Positions 11,957 through 23,329 of a DNA stretch of 64,000 bases are shown here, piece by piece. Source of the DNA: Nicotiana tabacum (Eukaryota; Streptophyta; Magnoliopsida; Solanales; Solanaceae); NCBI RefSeq assembly GCF_000715075.1, contig NC_134097.1, positions 68,233,190-68,297,189 on the forward strand, read 5' to 3'. Position numbers and translations under genes: made by a program. How positions within the stretch are numbered: position 1 is the first letter of the stretch; every line of letters begins with the position of its first letter. A model generated the notes under the pieces. That model was not told where the DNA came from. It saw only the letters and a program-made list of their open reading frames with translations, and did no database searches.

Positions 11957-13944
11957 ATCTACCGGAATCCCGTTCCGTAGTCCCAAATGTAAATACTCAG
12001 TACTAGGGGAATCTACCAGGTGCATTCCAGTAGTTCCATATAACTGGGCAGGGGGATATACCGGAATCCCACATCCGTAGTCCCAAAATAAATAGACAAG
12101 GGGGAGCTACCGGAATCCCATATCCGTAGTCCCAATGTAAATACACATTAGCAACAGGAAAATATTCAGAAATGGCTAATTTCATATTAAGGCAAACAAG
12201 TAATTCTAGCCTAGCATGCTGCACTGAATTCAGGTAAGGCAGTTTGAGCAAGTAAAGCAATTAAGTCACTTAGACATGATTTCCTAAGCTAATAACACGC
12301 TTAATAGCGCAAGTAATAAAAACAGAAAAGGAAACATACTAGTAATTACTTAATGAAAATCGGATTTCCAACAATTACCACAAGTACGCACTTGTCACCT
12401 CACGTACAAGGTATTTCAATTACCAAATATACCAAATCCTAAGGGGAAGGTCCCCCACACAAGGTTAGGCAAGCCATTTACCTCGAACTGGCTCAAAATC
12501 AACTCGAAACCATGTTCTTGCCACGAGTACTCGACTCCAAATGGCCCAAATCTATTCAACTCAATTTCTTAATGTAAATAACACTTCAAGTAAGTGATTC
12601 TACAAAGAAATTCTAAGCTAATACGTGAAATTAGGTAAAATGACCAAAATGCCCCTTGGGCCCACGTCTCGGAATCAGGTAAAATTTAAATTTCCAGAAT
12701 CCTCACACTCTCACGAGTTCATTCATACCAAAAGTACCAAAATCGGATCTCAAGTGGTCTTCCAAATCATCAATCAAATGTCTCTAATTTGTCAAGCCCT
12801 AACCCCAAATTTAACACTGATTTTCCTTAAATTTTCATTTTTATAATGATAAAAATCACCTCAATAACGAGTTTAGGTTCTAAGAATCTTACCTCCTTGA
12901 AGTTCCCTTGAATTCCCTCTCAAAAACCTCCCCAAAAGCTCACTTCCCGGATGAAAATGGTGAAAGAATAGCTCAAATTCGCGAAGACAACTATTTATAT
13001 GTTCTGCCCAGCAATCCCACATCTGCGGTCCAGCCATCGCATCTGTGATACCTCTTCTGCGGTTGGGGAACCGCTTCTGCGGTTCTCACTTAAAGTTCCA
13101 TCTCTGCACCTGCGACCCAGATGTTGCATCTGTCGTCTCACAGGTGCAGTAATCCTATTGCTTCTGCGGTCCCTGCTCAAATTCCTCTTAGCCGCTTCTG
13201 CGGCTCAACTCTGCATATGCGGTAGTCGCATCTGCAGCCTACCAACCGCAGATGTGGTTATGACAGCAGCCCAGAGACTTCAACTGCAATTTTAAACTTT
13301 CCAAATTCCCGTTAACCACCCGAAATCATCCCGAGGCCCCCAGGACCTCAACCAAAAGCACAAATAAGTCCAATACCCCTGTCCAAACTTATACCAATCC
13401 TTAAAACACCTAAAACAACATCAAACTGACGAATCAACCACGAATTCAAGCCTAAGAACTCCAAAACTCTAAAAATACTCTTTCAATCAAAAAGTCTATC
13501 AAATCTCGTCCGAATGACCTGAAATTTTGCACACATGTCACATTCAACACTACGGAGCTACTCCAACTTCCGGAATTCCATTCCGACCCTCGGATCGAAA
13601 TCTCACTATCGAACTGGAAACTTCAAAATTCGACCTTTCGGCATTTCAAGCCTACATTAGCTATGAACCTCCAAAACACAATCTGAACACGCCCCTAAGC
13701 CCGAAATCACCCAACGGAGCTAACGGAGACATCAGAAATCTATTCCAAGGTGAACTTCACACTTTTCTGACTACGATCAAATTTTTAACAATTAGGCTCT
13801 CATTTAGGGACTAAGTGTCCCGAAACTCTATGAAACTCAAAACCGAACATCCCGCCAAATCAAAATAGCAAAAATAAACACGGGGAAAGCAGTTAATTAG
13901 GGATTGGGGCATAAATTCTTAAGACGATCGGCTGGGTCGTCACA
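11957..13944 (-). repeat. 3' LTR of Tekay copy A, split by the Ogre insertion
   Basis: The minus strand begins TGTGACGACCCAGCC at 13944, right after the purine-rich tract. It matches the start of the copy B LTR (49064, TGTAACGACCCAGC). Only 1988 bp are here. Copy B's LTR is 2582 bp, so about 590 bp should lie left of the Ogre element. It contains a CpG-rich motif cluster (13010-13265) and, at 11960-12150, the CGGAATCCC...CCGTAGTCCC repeats also seen at 19200-19460 and 50860-51010. Confidence 0.85.
13010..13265 (-). repeat. CpG-motif cluster (CTGCGGT type) in Tekay LTR
   Basis: More than ten short motifs such as CTTCTGCGGTT, ATCTGCGGT and CACCTGCGAC are packed into 250 bp of otherwise AT-rich LTR, 680-935 bp from the LTR start. 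The same cluster occurs at 49745-49990 in copy B at the same offset. Confidence 0.7.
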
Positions 13945-13982
13945 TCCTCCCACACTTAAACATTCGTTCATCCTCAAACGAG
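13945..13982 (-). other. Polypurine tract and upstream inverted repeat, Tekay copy A
   Basis: The minus strand reads TTTAAGTGTGGGAGGA immediately before the LTR. Just upstream, TCGTTTG-AGGA-TGAACGA is a decayed version of the 7-bp inverted repeat that is perfect at 45884-45901. Confidence 0.65.
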
Positions 13983-15410
13983 CATAGAGACATACCTGAA
14001 ATAGTGAAAAGATGAGGGTAACGGCTGTGCATATCCTGCTCGGTCTCCCAGGTCACCTCCTCGACTGGCTGACCCCGCCACTGAACCTTCACGGATGCAA
14101 TGTTCTTTGACCTCAGCTTTCTAACTTGCCTGTCGAATATTGCCACTAGCTCCTCAACATAGGATAGATCCTTGTCCAACTGGACTGAACTGAAATCCAA
14201 CACGTGTGACATATCACCGTGATACCTCCAGAGCATCGAAACATGAAATACCGGATAAACTCCTGCCAATCTAGGAGGTAAGGCAAGCTCATAAGCAACC
14301 TCCCCAACATGCCTCAATATCTCAAAAGGGCCAATAAACCTCGGACTCAATTTCCCTCTCTTCCCAAATCTCATAACGCCTTTCATAGGCGAAACCCGAA
14401 GCAGAACCCGCTCTCCCACCATATAGGAAACATCACGAACCTTCCGGTCTGCATAACTCTTCTGTCTAGACTAGGCTATACAGAGTCTATCCAGAATCAC
14501 CTTAACCTTCTCCAAAGCATCCTGAACCAAGTTTGTGCCCAATAATCTAGCCTCACCCGACTCAAACCAACCCACCAGGGATCTACACTGCTTACGATAT
14601 AAAGCCTCATACGGGGCGATCTGAATGTTATATTGATAGTTGTTATTGTAGGAAAACTCTGCCAATGGAAAGAACTAATCCCAAGACCCTCCAAACTCAA
14701 TCACACATGCACGGAGCATATCCTCAAGAATATGAATAGTGCGCTCGAAGTGTCCGTCTGTCTGGGGTTGAAATGCTATACTCAACTCCACCCGAGTACC
14801 CAACTTTTGTTGTATGACCCTCCAGAACTGTGATGTGAACTGAGTGACTCTATCTGAAATGATAGAAATTGGAATACCATGTAGACGAACAATCTCCCGG
14901 ATATAAATCTCCGCTAGACGCTCCGAAGAATAGGTAGTGCACATAGGAATTAAGTGAGCAGACTTGGTCAGCTAATCCACGATCACCCAAATAGCATCGA
15001 ACTTCCTCAAAGTCTGTGGGGCCCAACTACAAAGTCCATGGTGATTTGCTCCCACTTCCACTCTGGAATCTCTATCTGCAGAAGCAACCCACCCGGTCTC
15101 TGGTGCTTATACTTCACCTGCTGACAGTTGAGGCACCGAGCTACAAATCCAACTATATCCTTCTTCATCCGCCTCCACAAATAGTGCTATCTCAAATCCT
15201 GATACATCTTCGCGGCACCCGGATGGATGGAATACCGCGAACTGTGGGCCTCCTCAAGAATAACTCCCAAAGCCCATCAACACTGGGTACACAAATTCGA
15301 CCCTACATCCTCAATACCCCGTTATCACCAATAGTCACATCTCTGGCATCACCGTGCTGAACCTTGTCCTTGAGGACAAGCAAATGAGGGTCATCATACT
15401 AACGTTCCCT
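13945..15410 (-). pseudogene. Tekay copy A integrase with chromodomain
   Basis: The zinc-binding HHCC region lies near 15210-15110 (SIHPGAAKMYQ, RCLNCQQVKY, with a stop inside). The catalytic core lies at 14944-14675, with the second Asp in SDRVTQF (usual form SDRGTQF) and the Glu in HFERTI. APYEALYRKQCRS follows at 14600. The C-terminal part (14422-13945) has the GPFEIL and VFHVSML motifs, then a chromodomain of about 50 residues (YVEELVAIFDRQ...VQWRGQPVEEVTWE). Chromodomains of this type direct integration to heterochromatin. Stops and frameshifts divide it into three or four pieces. Confidence 0.9.
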
Positions 15411-16175
15411 GATACGATCAAATGAGGAAGACCAAGAAACCGCGCAAGCTATATCCCGACTGAGCTCTGAAAGATCCAATTTCATAAACCGGCTGGCTAA
15501 GGCCGGAACATCCATCGCCATAGGTCTCTCTGATGCTGGTAAATAAGCCAAAACTTCCCAAACTCTCTGCCCGGCGACTCAAGGCATCAGCCACCACAGT
15601 GGCCTTACCTTGGGTGATACAAAATAATGATATCATAGTCCTTCAGCAACTCCAACCACCTCCTCTGGCTCAAATTAAGTTCCTTTTGTTTGAAAAGGTG
15701 TTGCAAGCTCCGATGATCAGTATAAATCTCAAGGCACACTGTACAAATAATGGTGCCAGATCTTCAAGGCGTGAAAAATGGCAACTAGCTTGAGATCATG
15801 GACAGGATAATTCTTCTCATGTACTTTCAACTGTCTGGATGTGTAGGTAATCACCCTACCGTCCTGCATCAATACCGTCCCAAGGCCAATCCTCGAGGCA
15901 TCACAATAGTCGCTATAAGACCCCTAACTTGTAGGCAATATCAAAATTAGGGTTGTAGTCAAAGCTGCCTTGAGCATCCCAAAGCTTGCCTCACACTCTT
16001 CTGTCCACTGGAATAGAGAATCCTTCTAGGTTAGCATGGTCATAGGGGTTGCAATCAATGAAAACCCCTCAACAAAACGACAGTAATAACCCGCCCAGCC
16101 AAGAAAACTACGGATCTCTGTAGCTGAGGATGGTCTGGGCCAACTCTGCACTGCTTCCACTTTCTTCGGATCCAC
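15411..16175 (-). pseudogene. Tekay copy A RNase H domain
   Basis: It continues the RT frame with stops. The [10 protein letters not shown] motif near 15910 carries the first catalytic Asp. VHDLKLVAI near 15790 has Lys where the family has the catalytic Glu (DLELAAI). The end (15636-15560) has [13 protein letters not shown], the usual C-terminal block. Loss of the Glu and the in-frame stops make it inactive. RNase H would degrade the RNA strand during cDNA synthesis. Confidence 0.82.
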
Positions 16176-17627
16176 CTAAATACCCTCACTCGATACCACG
16201 TGGCCTAAGAATGCCACAGAATCCAACCAAAGCTCGCATTTCGAGAACTTAGCATATAACTTCTTTTCCCTCAAAATCTGGAGCACTATCCTCAGGTGCT
16301 GCTCATGATCTTCCCGACTCTGAGAATACAACAGAATATTATTAATAAAGACAATGACGAACGAGTCAAGATATGAACGGAAAACATTGTGCATCAAATG
16401 TATAAAGGTTGCTGGGGCATTGGTCAGCCCAAATGACATAACAAGGAACTCGTAATGACCATACCGAGTCCTGAAAGCAGTCTTCAGGATATTTGGCTCC
16501 CGAATCTTCAACTGGTGGTACCCTGAATGCAAATCAATCTTAGAAAACACACGTGCACCCTATAGCTGGTCAAACAGATCATTAATACGAGGCAAAGGAT
16601 AACGGTTCTTCAATATAACTTTGTTCAACTGGCGATAATCAATGCACATACACATAGAACCATCCTTCTTCTTCATAAACAAGACAGGAGCACCCTAAGT
16701 GGATACACTGGGCCTAATAAAACCCTTATTAAGCAATTCCTGTAACTGATCCTTCAAATCCTTCAACTCAGGAGGAGCCATACGATATGAAGGAATAGAA
16801 ATGGGTTGAGTTCTCGGCAATAGATCAATGCCAAAATCAATATCTCTATCGGGTGGCATGCCCGGAAGGTTAGCTGGAAACACATCAGAAAAATCCTGTA
16901 CTACTGGAACTGAATCAACTGAAGGGGTATCAATACTGACATCTCTCACATAAGCTAGATACGCATCATACCCCTTCTCAACCATACGCTGAGCCTTAAG
17001 GAAAGAAATAACTCTATTGGGATTGTGATCTAAAGTACCCCTCCACTCAACACATGGTACACTTGGCATAGCCAGCATCATGGTTTTGGCGTGACAATCA
17101 AGAATAGCATAATGGGGTGATAACCAATCCATGCCAAAGATAATGTCAAAATCTACCATGCTGAGCAACAATAAATCAGCTCTGGTCTCAAAACCACTAA
17201 GAGCAACCAAACACGACTGATAAATGCGATCCACAATAAGAGAAGCTCCCACATGAGTAGAAACATAAATAGGGGAACATAAAGAATCACGAGATACACC
17301 CAAATGCGGAGCAAAATAAGAAGACACATAAGAATAAGTGGAGTCTGGATCAAATAGAACCGATGCATCTCTGTGACAAACTAGTATAATACCTGTGATG
17401 ACAGAATCAGAGGCAACAGCCTCGATACGGGCAGGAAGGGCATAGTATCTGGCCTGGCCTCCCCTTCTAGGGAGACCTCTACCTCCTCGACCTCCACCTC
17501 TAGCTAGTTGAGCAGGTGGAGTAGCAACTGGAGCTGTAACCATAGTTTGAGAACTCTGTGGGGCACGATATGGCTGAGAAGTTTGTGGAGGTGCACTCCT
17601 CCCAAGTCTAGGGAAATCCCTTACCAC
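16176..17627 (-). pseudogene. Tekay copy A protease and reverse transcriptase
   Basis: A single frame across 1452 bp is interrupted only by TAG at 16697-16695 (Trp of SPWGAP in the family) and one shortly before 16550 (Gln of LQGARV). The protease active site reads FDPDSTYSYV, with Asp replacing the usual Gly of DPGST. RT blocks follow: PPYRMAPPEL-type start, [28 protein letters not shown] and YAKFSKC. The catalytic box is FINN instead of FIDD, so both aspartates are lost. The 310-residue piece 17627-16695 is the longest clean ORF of the element. Confidence 0.9.
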
Positions 17628-18318
17628 ATGGCATGTGTCACCACACTCAAAACATGCTCAGGAAGGGACTGGCAGTGGGAACCGTGCGGTACGGGTACTC
17701 TGAGACCCCTGAACACCTAAAACATTGTGTGAAATCTGAGACGCAAACTGAGCTGGCTGTCCCACAAACCTCTACCATGCCGTACTCTTCCTCCAAAGTA
17801 AGGACCAGTGGATCTCTCCAGTCTACGAGGTCTCCCTGCTTCCCTATACTCTCTCTCCTGACCTCGTTTGTCCTCTCTCTCCTGGACCCACCTGTCCTTT
17901 ACTCGGCGAGAGGTCCTCACCACCCGCTAAACTAGGACCACAAGTTGTGTCACCATGACACCTAGAACCTGACCAATAAGAACTCGCTGCTCTGGAGTGG
18001 GGGCGGTGGAAGTTTGGGTCCCTTCCTCAATCTATGAAGTAGTTGGTACAACCTGAATCAACCCTGCCTGAACTAATCTACCAAACAAGCTCAAGAACTG
18101 TGCTAATGTCTCCTGAAGTGCTGGAGTAGTAGAAGCAAGAGGCGTATCAGGTAGGTATACTTCGGTTGGAGCTGCTGGTGGATCCTCTGTGGTAGATCGT
18201 GTGGGTGCTTTGGTTGCATTACGGGCTCACCCTCGACCTCTACCCGGCCCCGACCTCTGACGGCTCTAACAGGGGGAGCGAGTGCTTGGTCGTCTCTAGT
18301 GGCACGTGTCCTCACCAT
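17628..18318 (-). pseudogene. Tekay copy A gag remnant lacking the central domain
   Basis: The start is the ATG at 18318-18316 (MVRTRATRDDQALAPPVRAV). A Pro/Gln-rich stretch follows in shifted frames to about 17935, where the sequence jumps directly to RVVRTSRRVKDRWVQERED (17923-17865). The retrotrans_gag core of about 130 residues that family members have between these blocks is absent. Copy B has the same join. The zinc knuckle near 17650-17610 reads CFECGDTCHVVRDF, with Phe replacing the last cysteine. Confidence 0.82.
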
Positions 18319-18506
18319 CTGTGAGAGAATGGAAGACAGGGGTTTAGAATTGGTGATGTAAATAATGTCGCACGACAAGGAAGTTAAAAGAAGTGGAATT
18401 TTCCAAACAGTTACATAGCCTCTCATAGATAAGTACAGATGTCTCTGTACCGATCCGCGAGACTCTAATAAACTGGCTTGTGATTCATGAATCCTATGAA
18501 CCTAGA

Positions 18507-18518
18507 GCTCTGATACCA
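18507..18518 (-). other. Primer-binding site (tRNA-Met type), Tekay copy A
   Basis: The minus strand reads TGGTATCAGAGC, 3 nt from the LTR end at 18522. This is the standard initiator-tRNA-Met PBS of plant gypsy elements. Confidence 0.88.
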
Positions 18519-18521
18519 ACT

Positions 18522-20340
18522 TGTCACGACCTCGGTTTGCCCTCCGTGAACCATCGTGACGGCACCTAGTCTCTACGACTAGGTAAGCCTAAGATGCAGA
18601 AGATAAACCAAATTTGCGGAAGAAAATAATTTAAAACAGAAATAGAGTAATAAAGCAACGTTTAAAAGTGTCGCTCGGCATACACAATATTAACTCTTAA
18701 AACCAATACACTTTCCCAAAAACCGAAAACCCATGAATCCACAAGCCTTGGAATGTCTACCAGTTTCTATCTCCAGAATATCTAACAAGGAAAAGGAAAT
18801 GCAGAAGGGCTAATACAATAGAGAGAGTAGAAAGGGACTCCTCAATTTGCGGACGCGGCAGATATACCTCGAAGTCTCTGGAACAGTCGCCTCACCTCAA
18901 GGGTGATAGGACTGAGTCAAGGTACCTGGATCTGCACATGAAAACATGCGCAGAAAGGGCATGAGTACACCACAGCAGTACTCAGTAAGTGCCAAGCCTA
19001 ACCCTGATCGGGTAGTGACGAGGAAGGTCAGGCCCTACTGAGGTTAAATAAAATTTAAAGTTCAACAGTGTAGAACATAACAGTATAAATAAGTACAGCA
19101 ATAAAATAAACACAAGCTATAAAGGGTAACAACAACTATTATAAAGACAAGGTAAACACAGAAAGAAATATGTTCAGCACCAAAATAACAATCGGGGATC
19201 TCCGAGGATACCGTCTTGTAGTCCCAAATATACATATCCAATGGATCTCCCGGGATCCCGTCCTGTAGTCCAACTCATAGTGCGCGAGGATCTACCGATC
19301 CCATTCCGTAGTCCCAATGTAAATACCCAGTACTAGGGGAATCTATCGGGTGCATTCCCGTAGTTCTATATAACTGTGTAGGGGGATCTACCAGAATCCC
19401 ACATCCATAGTCCCAAAATAAATAGACAAGGGGAGCTACCGGAATCCCACATCCGTAGTCCCAATGTAAATACATAGCAGCAACAGGAAAATATTCAAAT
19501 ATGGCAAATTTCATATTAAGGCAAACGAGTAATTCTAGCCTAATCTAGCTCATTCTGTTGTAAATCCATAGTGGTACTATTTTGGATTGGAGCATACTCA
19601 GTTTTGATACACCTCGTGCTCTTTATCTCCGGTCCTTGCATTTTATCTTCGATCTCAAATCTGGTCCATTGGGACTCGACTTCGCCCGGGCTCAGACTTA
19701 AGACAGACCCTCAAGCCTATAAGTCATAGGCATATGACTTTGACCGTATACACATATATACTACTCGAACCTATCCAAAGCCTCCAAAAATATATGTAAC
19801 TATCAAAGGTTAAACCATATTTTGAACTCTCTTAAGTTCATAAACTTTTAAACATCCAACCAAGCATCTAATTCATGCCTACACACCTCGGATCTCAACC
19901 AAATTTTGCATACAAGTTTTAATTCAACTAAAAAACTTATCCCAGTCCTGGAATATACAGAGTTCGATAACTTTAAAGTCAATTATTAGTCAAACTTATG
20001 TACTCTCCAATTTTTTAAATTACCAACTTTCGGCAAATAGATTTAAAATTTTCTAGGAATATCCCAAAACCAAACCCGAACATACGCCCAAATCCAAAAT
20101 TATTATACAAACCTATTGGAACCTTCAAATCACCAATATGGGGTCGCTTACTAAAAATTCAAACCTCAGTAAACTCTTTCAATTTCAAGCCTCAATCTAG
20201 GAACTAAGTGTTGTAAATCACTCCCCAACCTTATGGGAATCAAATCAACCATCCCCAAAAGTCATAAAACATCAAATACACATACCAGAAGCATCAAATA
20301 GGGTAAGCGGCTCTAATTATGGGATATATACTATTAACTA
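18522..20340 (-). repeat. 5' LTR of Tekay copy A, rearranged
   Basis: From 18522 (TGTCACGACC) to about 19535 the sequence follows the 3' LTR and copy B. At 19535, after TAATTCTAGCCTA, it departs from the 3' LTR (which continues GCATGCTGC at 12210). The remaining 0.8 kb looks like the start of a different chromovirus LTR (CACCTCGGATCTCAACCAAATTTTGCA). The CpG cluster is missing. It therefore looks like a recombinant or internally deleted LTR. Its outer end near 20340 is uncertain. Confidence 0.7.
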
Positions 20341-20934
20341 TGGGTTTGGTTTTGATATAGTATTTATTATGGAACAATTATTTATTCAATTTTAGTAATG
20401 TTTTAAATAGATCATATATCAATATATGTCATTAGCTTATATAGTAGATGATTTAGTGTACAGTGTTTAGCTTGTACATGGAAGATTAAATTATTGGTTC
20501 TTATAAGTATAAATATTGAATTCACAATCTAATTATGGAATTAGACAAACCATCAGGAATGATTGTAGCACAAGATTAAATATAATTTATCTTGATTATG
20601 GGAATTCTTTGATTCTAACTTCTTGTGCTAGTACATTTTGTAAGTATTGAACAGACCAAGTAGAGATAAGTATTTTATTCTGATTTAATAAAATAAAATC
20701 TCTAGCCATTAAATATACTTGTACTCTTAATCTTGATATAATTATTATTAACTATGTATATTATTATTTTGATTTATTAAAGGTGGGATTCTTTCGTGGG
20801 TCAATGTGCCTAGTAAATTGGAAAATAATAATAATATACATTGGTGAAGTAATAGTTAGTTGATGAAATTCATGTCTCAGTTTAGAGATTTATGATACAT
20901 TATTTACCGTGAAAATGGTAATAACAATTAAATT
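20341..20934. other. AT-rich stretch of unknown origin
   Basis: No ORF and no match elsewhere in the window. It is strongly AT-rich with repeated TTATGG and TAATTATGG. It may be part of the Tat LTR beyond the part preserved at 29346, or an older host insertion. I cannot tell which. Confidence 0.4.
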
Positions 20935-21196
20935 TAATTCAGTGGTTCTAAAAATACGTGATCTATTTTTATGCTAGTTGTTAAGCAGTTGATGCTATGT
21001 GAAAGACTTAGAAACAAGATAAGAGCTTAAAAATGAGATATTAACCAAACTGAACCGTTGTCAATCGGGGCCTCGAGCTTGCTTATTTGGGGCCTCGGGG
21101 TCGAGTTTGGCATTCGAGGATGAAACTCGTCCGTTGTTTTGAGCCTTCGAGACTTCATAACGATAGAAAATTGACCCTCCAAATTTACCATATACA
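20935..21196 (-). repeat. 3' LTR of Tat element, internally deleted
   Basis: It matches 29346-29525 at its left side and 29980-30046 at its right side. About 430 bp present in the other LTR, including the TATA region, are missing at about 21090. The right end TATACA (TG on the minus strand) at 21196 is well supported by the adjacent PPT. The left end is only where the similarity to the other copy begins. Confidence 0.7.
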
Positions 21197-21212
21197 GATA
21201 GTCCCCGCATTT
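21197..21212 (-). other. Polypurine tract of Tat element
   Basis: The minus strand reads AAATGCGGGGACTATC directly before the LTR start TGTATATGG. This is a purine-rich priming site for plus-strand DNA and confirms the element is in minus orientation. Confidence 0.6.
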
Positions 21213-22463
21213 CTTAGAGTTGAACGATAAGAAACGACCTTGATAATCATCTTTCCGAATTTCCCGCGATAATGTTGTACTGATAATGCCATACCTATGG
21301 CATAAGCCTTTGTGACAACTGAGCATCCTACTGACTCATCTTTTCAGCGCCTTTCAATGTACTGTTGTCGTTGTTGACTCGAGATGATGATACAGGGGGC
21401 CGATTTCTGTCGACTTGGGAAGATATTTGGATTCTACACCACTGCTCGCAAGGGTGTTCAGACTATACACTGCTGCTCACCCTCCTAGCCTGGTATGGCA
21501 CTTCATCCCTTTTGCTTTTTGTGGGGTGAAGTGGAACCTCTGGCCGGTAACTTGCACGGCACAATGTCCTAAGAAGTGGACTCAAAGTAGTCGTGCAAGT
21601 AAGGTCGACGCTCGCCTAGTCTTCTACCGGGCCGTGATCTTCTTGGCCTAGTAAAAGCCTTTTGCTCTTTGGTAGATATGGCTTTTTTCATCCTTTTCTA
21701 TTCTTCACTTTACTCTTCTTCATCTTCTCCCTTGGAGATACCATTTTGGATGACTGAGACAAGACCCCTGAGGAGATGGCACTCGAAGATAACGTTGTCG
21801 AGGATGCACCCCCGAGAATAGATTAGGTTCTTAGCTTTTACTATAGATATACTTTTGCTTCTTTGTTTCTATGTAAGGACCCCTCGTGGGCTTTTGTAAT
21901 CAAGTGTTTATGAATATAAAGATGTTTCCTCAATTTGTCTCTGATGTATGTTATATTTCCCTTTATCTACGCTTGTGAAGAATCTGAGTGCATGGCCCCC
22001 AATTGGTGTGAATATCAAGCCCAAGTGTGAGTATTTCTTTTGTCTTTTGATTGATTAACACGGCTCTCTACAGAACCCTTTTCCGTTACTTGGACCGAGC
22101 CCGGATTGGACTCATAAACTCGGGTCGTCGGGACCCTAACTTTAAGTTGAATGAGAGTAGGGCTTCGAACTCTCAGACCGAGACTTAGACTTTAGACCCT
22201 GTGATAATCTTCGAGGGGGGATTTTCTCGGAAGCCCGAGAATAGAGACTACCTTTAGGCTTTCTAGAACAGTCCCCGAGTGGGGGTTTGCTCAAACTCGG
22301 GCCACCTGGAAACTTGTTTTGAACTTAGTGTAGATAGCCTTAAGGTGTTGTAGATAGATCCCGGATGAGGATTTACCCGGTTGAGGGTTTACCCGAGTTT
22401 AGATGATACCACGAGGTCAAGCTCATATGAGTAGAGTTTAAGCTTTTTTCCTTCTTGAGAGAA
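21213..22463. other. Noncoding 3' region of Tat element
   Basis: About 1.25 kb with only short unrelated ORFs. It has G/C-richer wording (CCCGAG, GGGACC) typical of the 3' untranslated part of these elements. No family domain is recognised. Confidence 0.55.
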
Positions 22464-22895
22464 ACCCTCGAGATCGGGTACCATCTCGAGTCTTGTAATG
22501 ATATCAATGGCTCTTTGGAACATATCTTCTTCTCAATTGAGGTCATCAAGATCGGGTACCATCTCGAGACTCGCAATGATGCCAATGGATTCTTAGAGCC
22601 TAACGTCTTTTCGATGGAGGTCCTCGAGATAGGGTACCATCTCGAAATTCGCAATGATGCCAATGGCTTCCTGGAGCCTAAATTCTTTTTGATGGAGGTC
22701 CTCAAGATCGAGTACCATCTCAGGACTCGCAATGATACCAACGGCTTCCTGGAGCCCATCTTCTTTTTGGTGGAGGTCCTCGAGATCGGGTACCATATCG
22801 GGACTCGCAATGATGCCAATGGCTTCTTGGAGCCCATTTTCTTTTGGGTGAAGGTCCTTGAGATCATATATCATCTCAGGACTTGGTTGATGTGG
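22464..22895. repeat. 78-bp tandem repeat, five full units plus a partial
   Basis: Unit starts (GTCCTCGAGATCGGGTACCA or variants) fall at 22464, 22542, 22620, 22698, 22776 and 22854, exactly 78 bp apart. Seventy-eight is 26 codons, so both strands stay open (for example plus 22455-22955, minus 22867-22373) and would give 26-residue repeats such as HLEIRNDANGFLEP. No start context or family match supports translation. Tandem repeats next to the 3' LTR are common in Tat elements. Confidence 0.9.
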
Positions 22896-23055
22896 CCTAT
22901 GCTAGCCCAAAACTTCGTATGGCGGCGTCAAGTGTATGATACTGTTACGAAATGACTGAGGCGATTCCGCTGGAATATATTTCCAAAGTGATAAAAGCAT
23001 TAGCCAATATTTTTAGTCGGCCTTTGAGGCGGGCAGGTGGTCGCCACTTTTCTCA

Positions 23056-23062
23056 TATATAA
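23056..23062 (+). promoter_or_regulatory. TATA box for the antisense ORF
   Basis: CTCATATATAAGG on the plus strand, about 270 bp upstream of the antisense coding region and in its direction, i.e. opposite to gag. A promoter of its own is expected for antisense ORFs of this class, but transcription is inferred. Confidence 0.55.
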
Positions 23063-23329
23063 GGTTGTCTTTTCCCTTTTGGAGATTCCGATATTCTGAG
23101 TAGTTATCCTCTTTCATAGAGTTCTCCTTTCCTGCGCCAATTTTCCTTTAACTCAAAGCTTTCGCCCAAGTCTTCATTTCCCCTTTCTTCATTTTACCAC
23201 AGCCTTAGCTGCTAGACCCGAATCTGCTTAGCAAGAAGAGGGGAGCTTGCCTCTGAGTACTTTGCTTCGAGAGGGAATCTCCCATTAGAAGAGATTCCCA
23301 GCGTTCGATGTTATCAGGATTATGCCTCG

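Larger units (their letters stand above)
11957..20340 (-). mobile_element. Tekay-type chromovirus (Ty3/gypsy), gag-deleted copy A
   Basis: On the minus strand: 5' LTR (from about 20340 to 18522, rearranged), Met-type PBS (18518-18507), gag remnant, protease, RT, RNase H, integrase with C-terminal chromodomain, PPT (about 13960-13945) and 3' LTR (13944-11957, then interrupted by the Ogre element). The gag core is missing at a junction shared with copy B (49064-53207). Catalytic residues are mutated in RT and RNase H, and many stops are present. Confidence 0.88.

Noticed and set aside
12995..13295. ORFs in the CpG cluster on both strands
   Set aside because: The low-stop composition of the GC-rich motif cluster within an LTR explains them.
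22373..22955. ORFs of 164 and 166 codons on opposite strands
   Set aside because: Produced by the 78-bp repeat length being a multiple of three; no start context or family match, so annotated as repeat, with coding left as a question.
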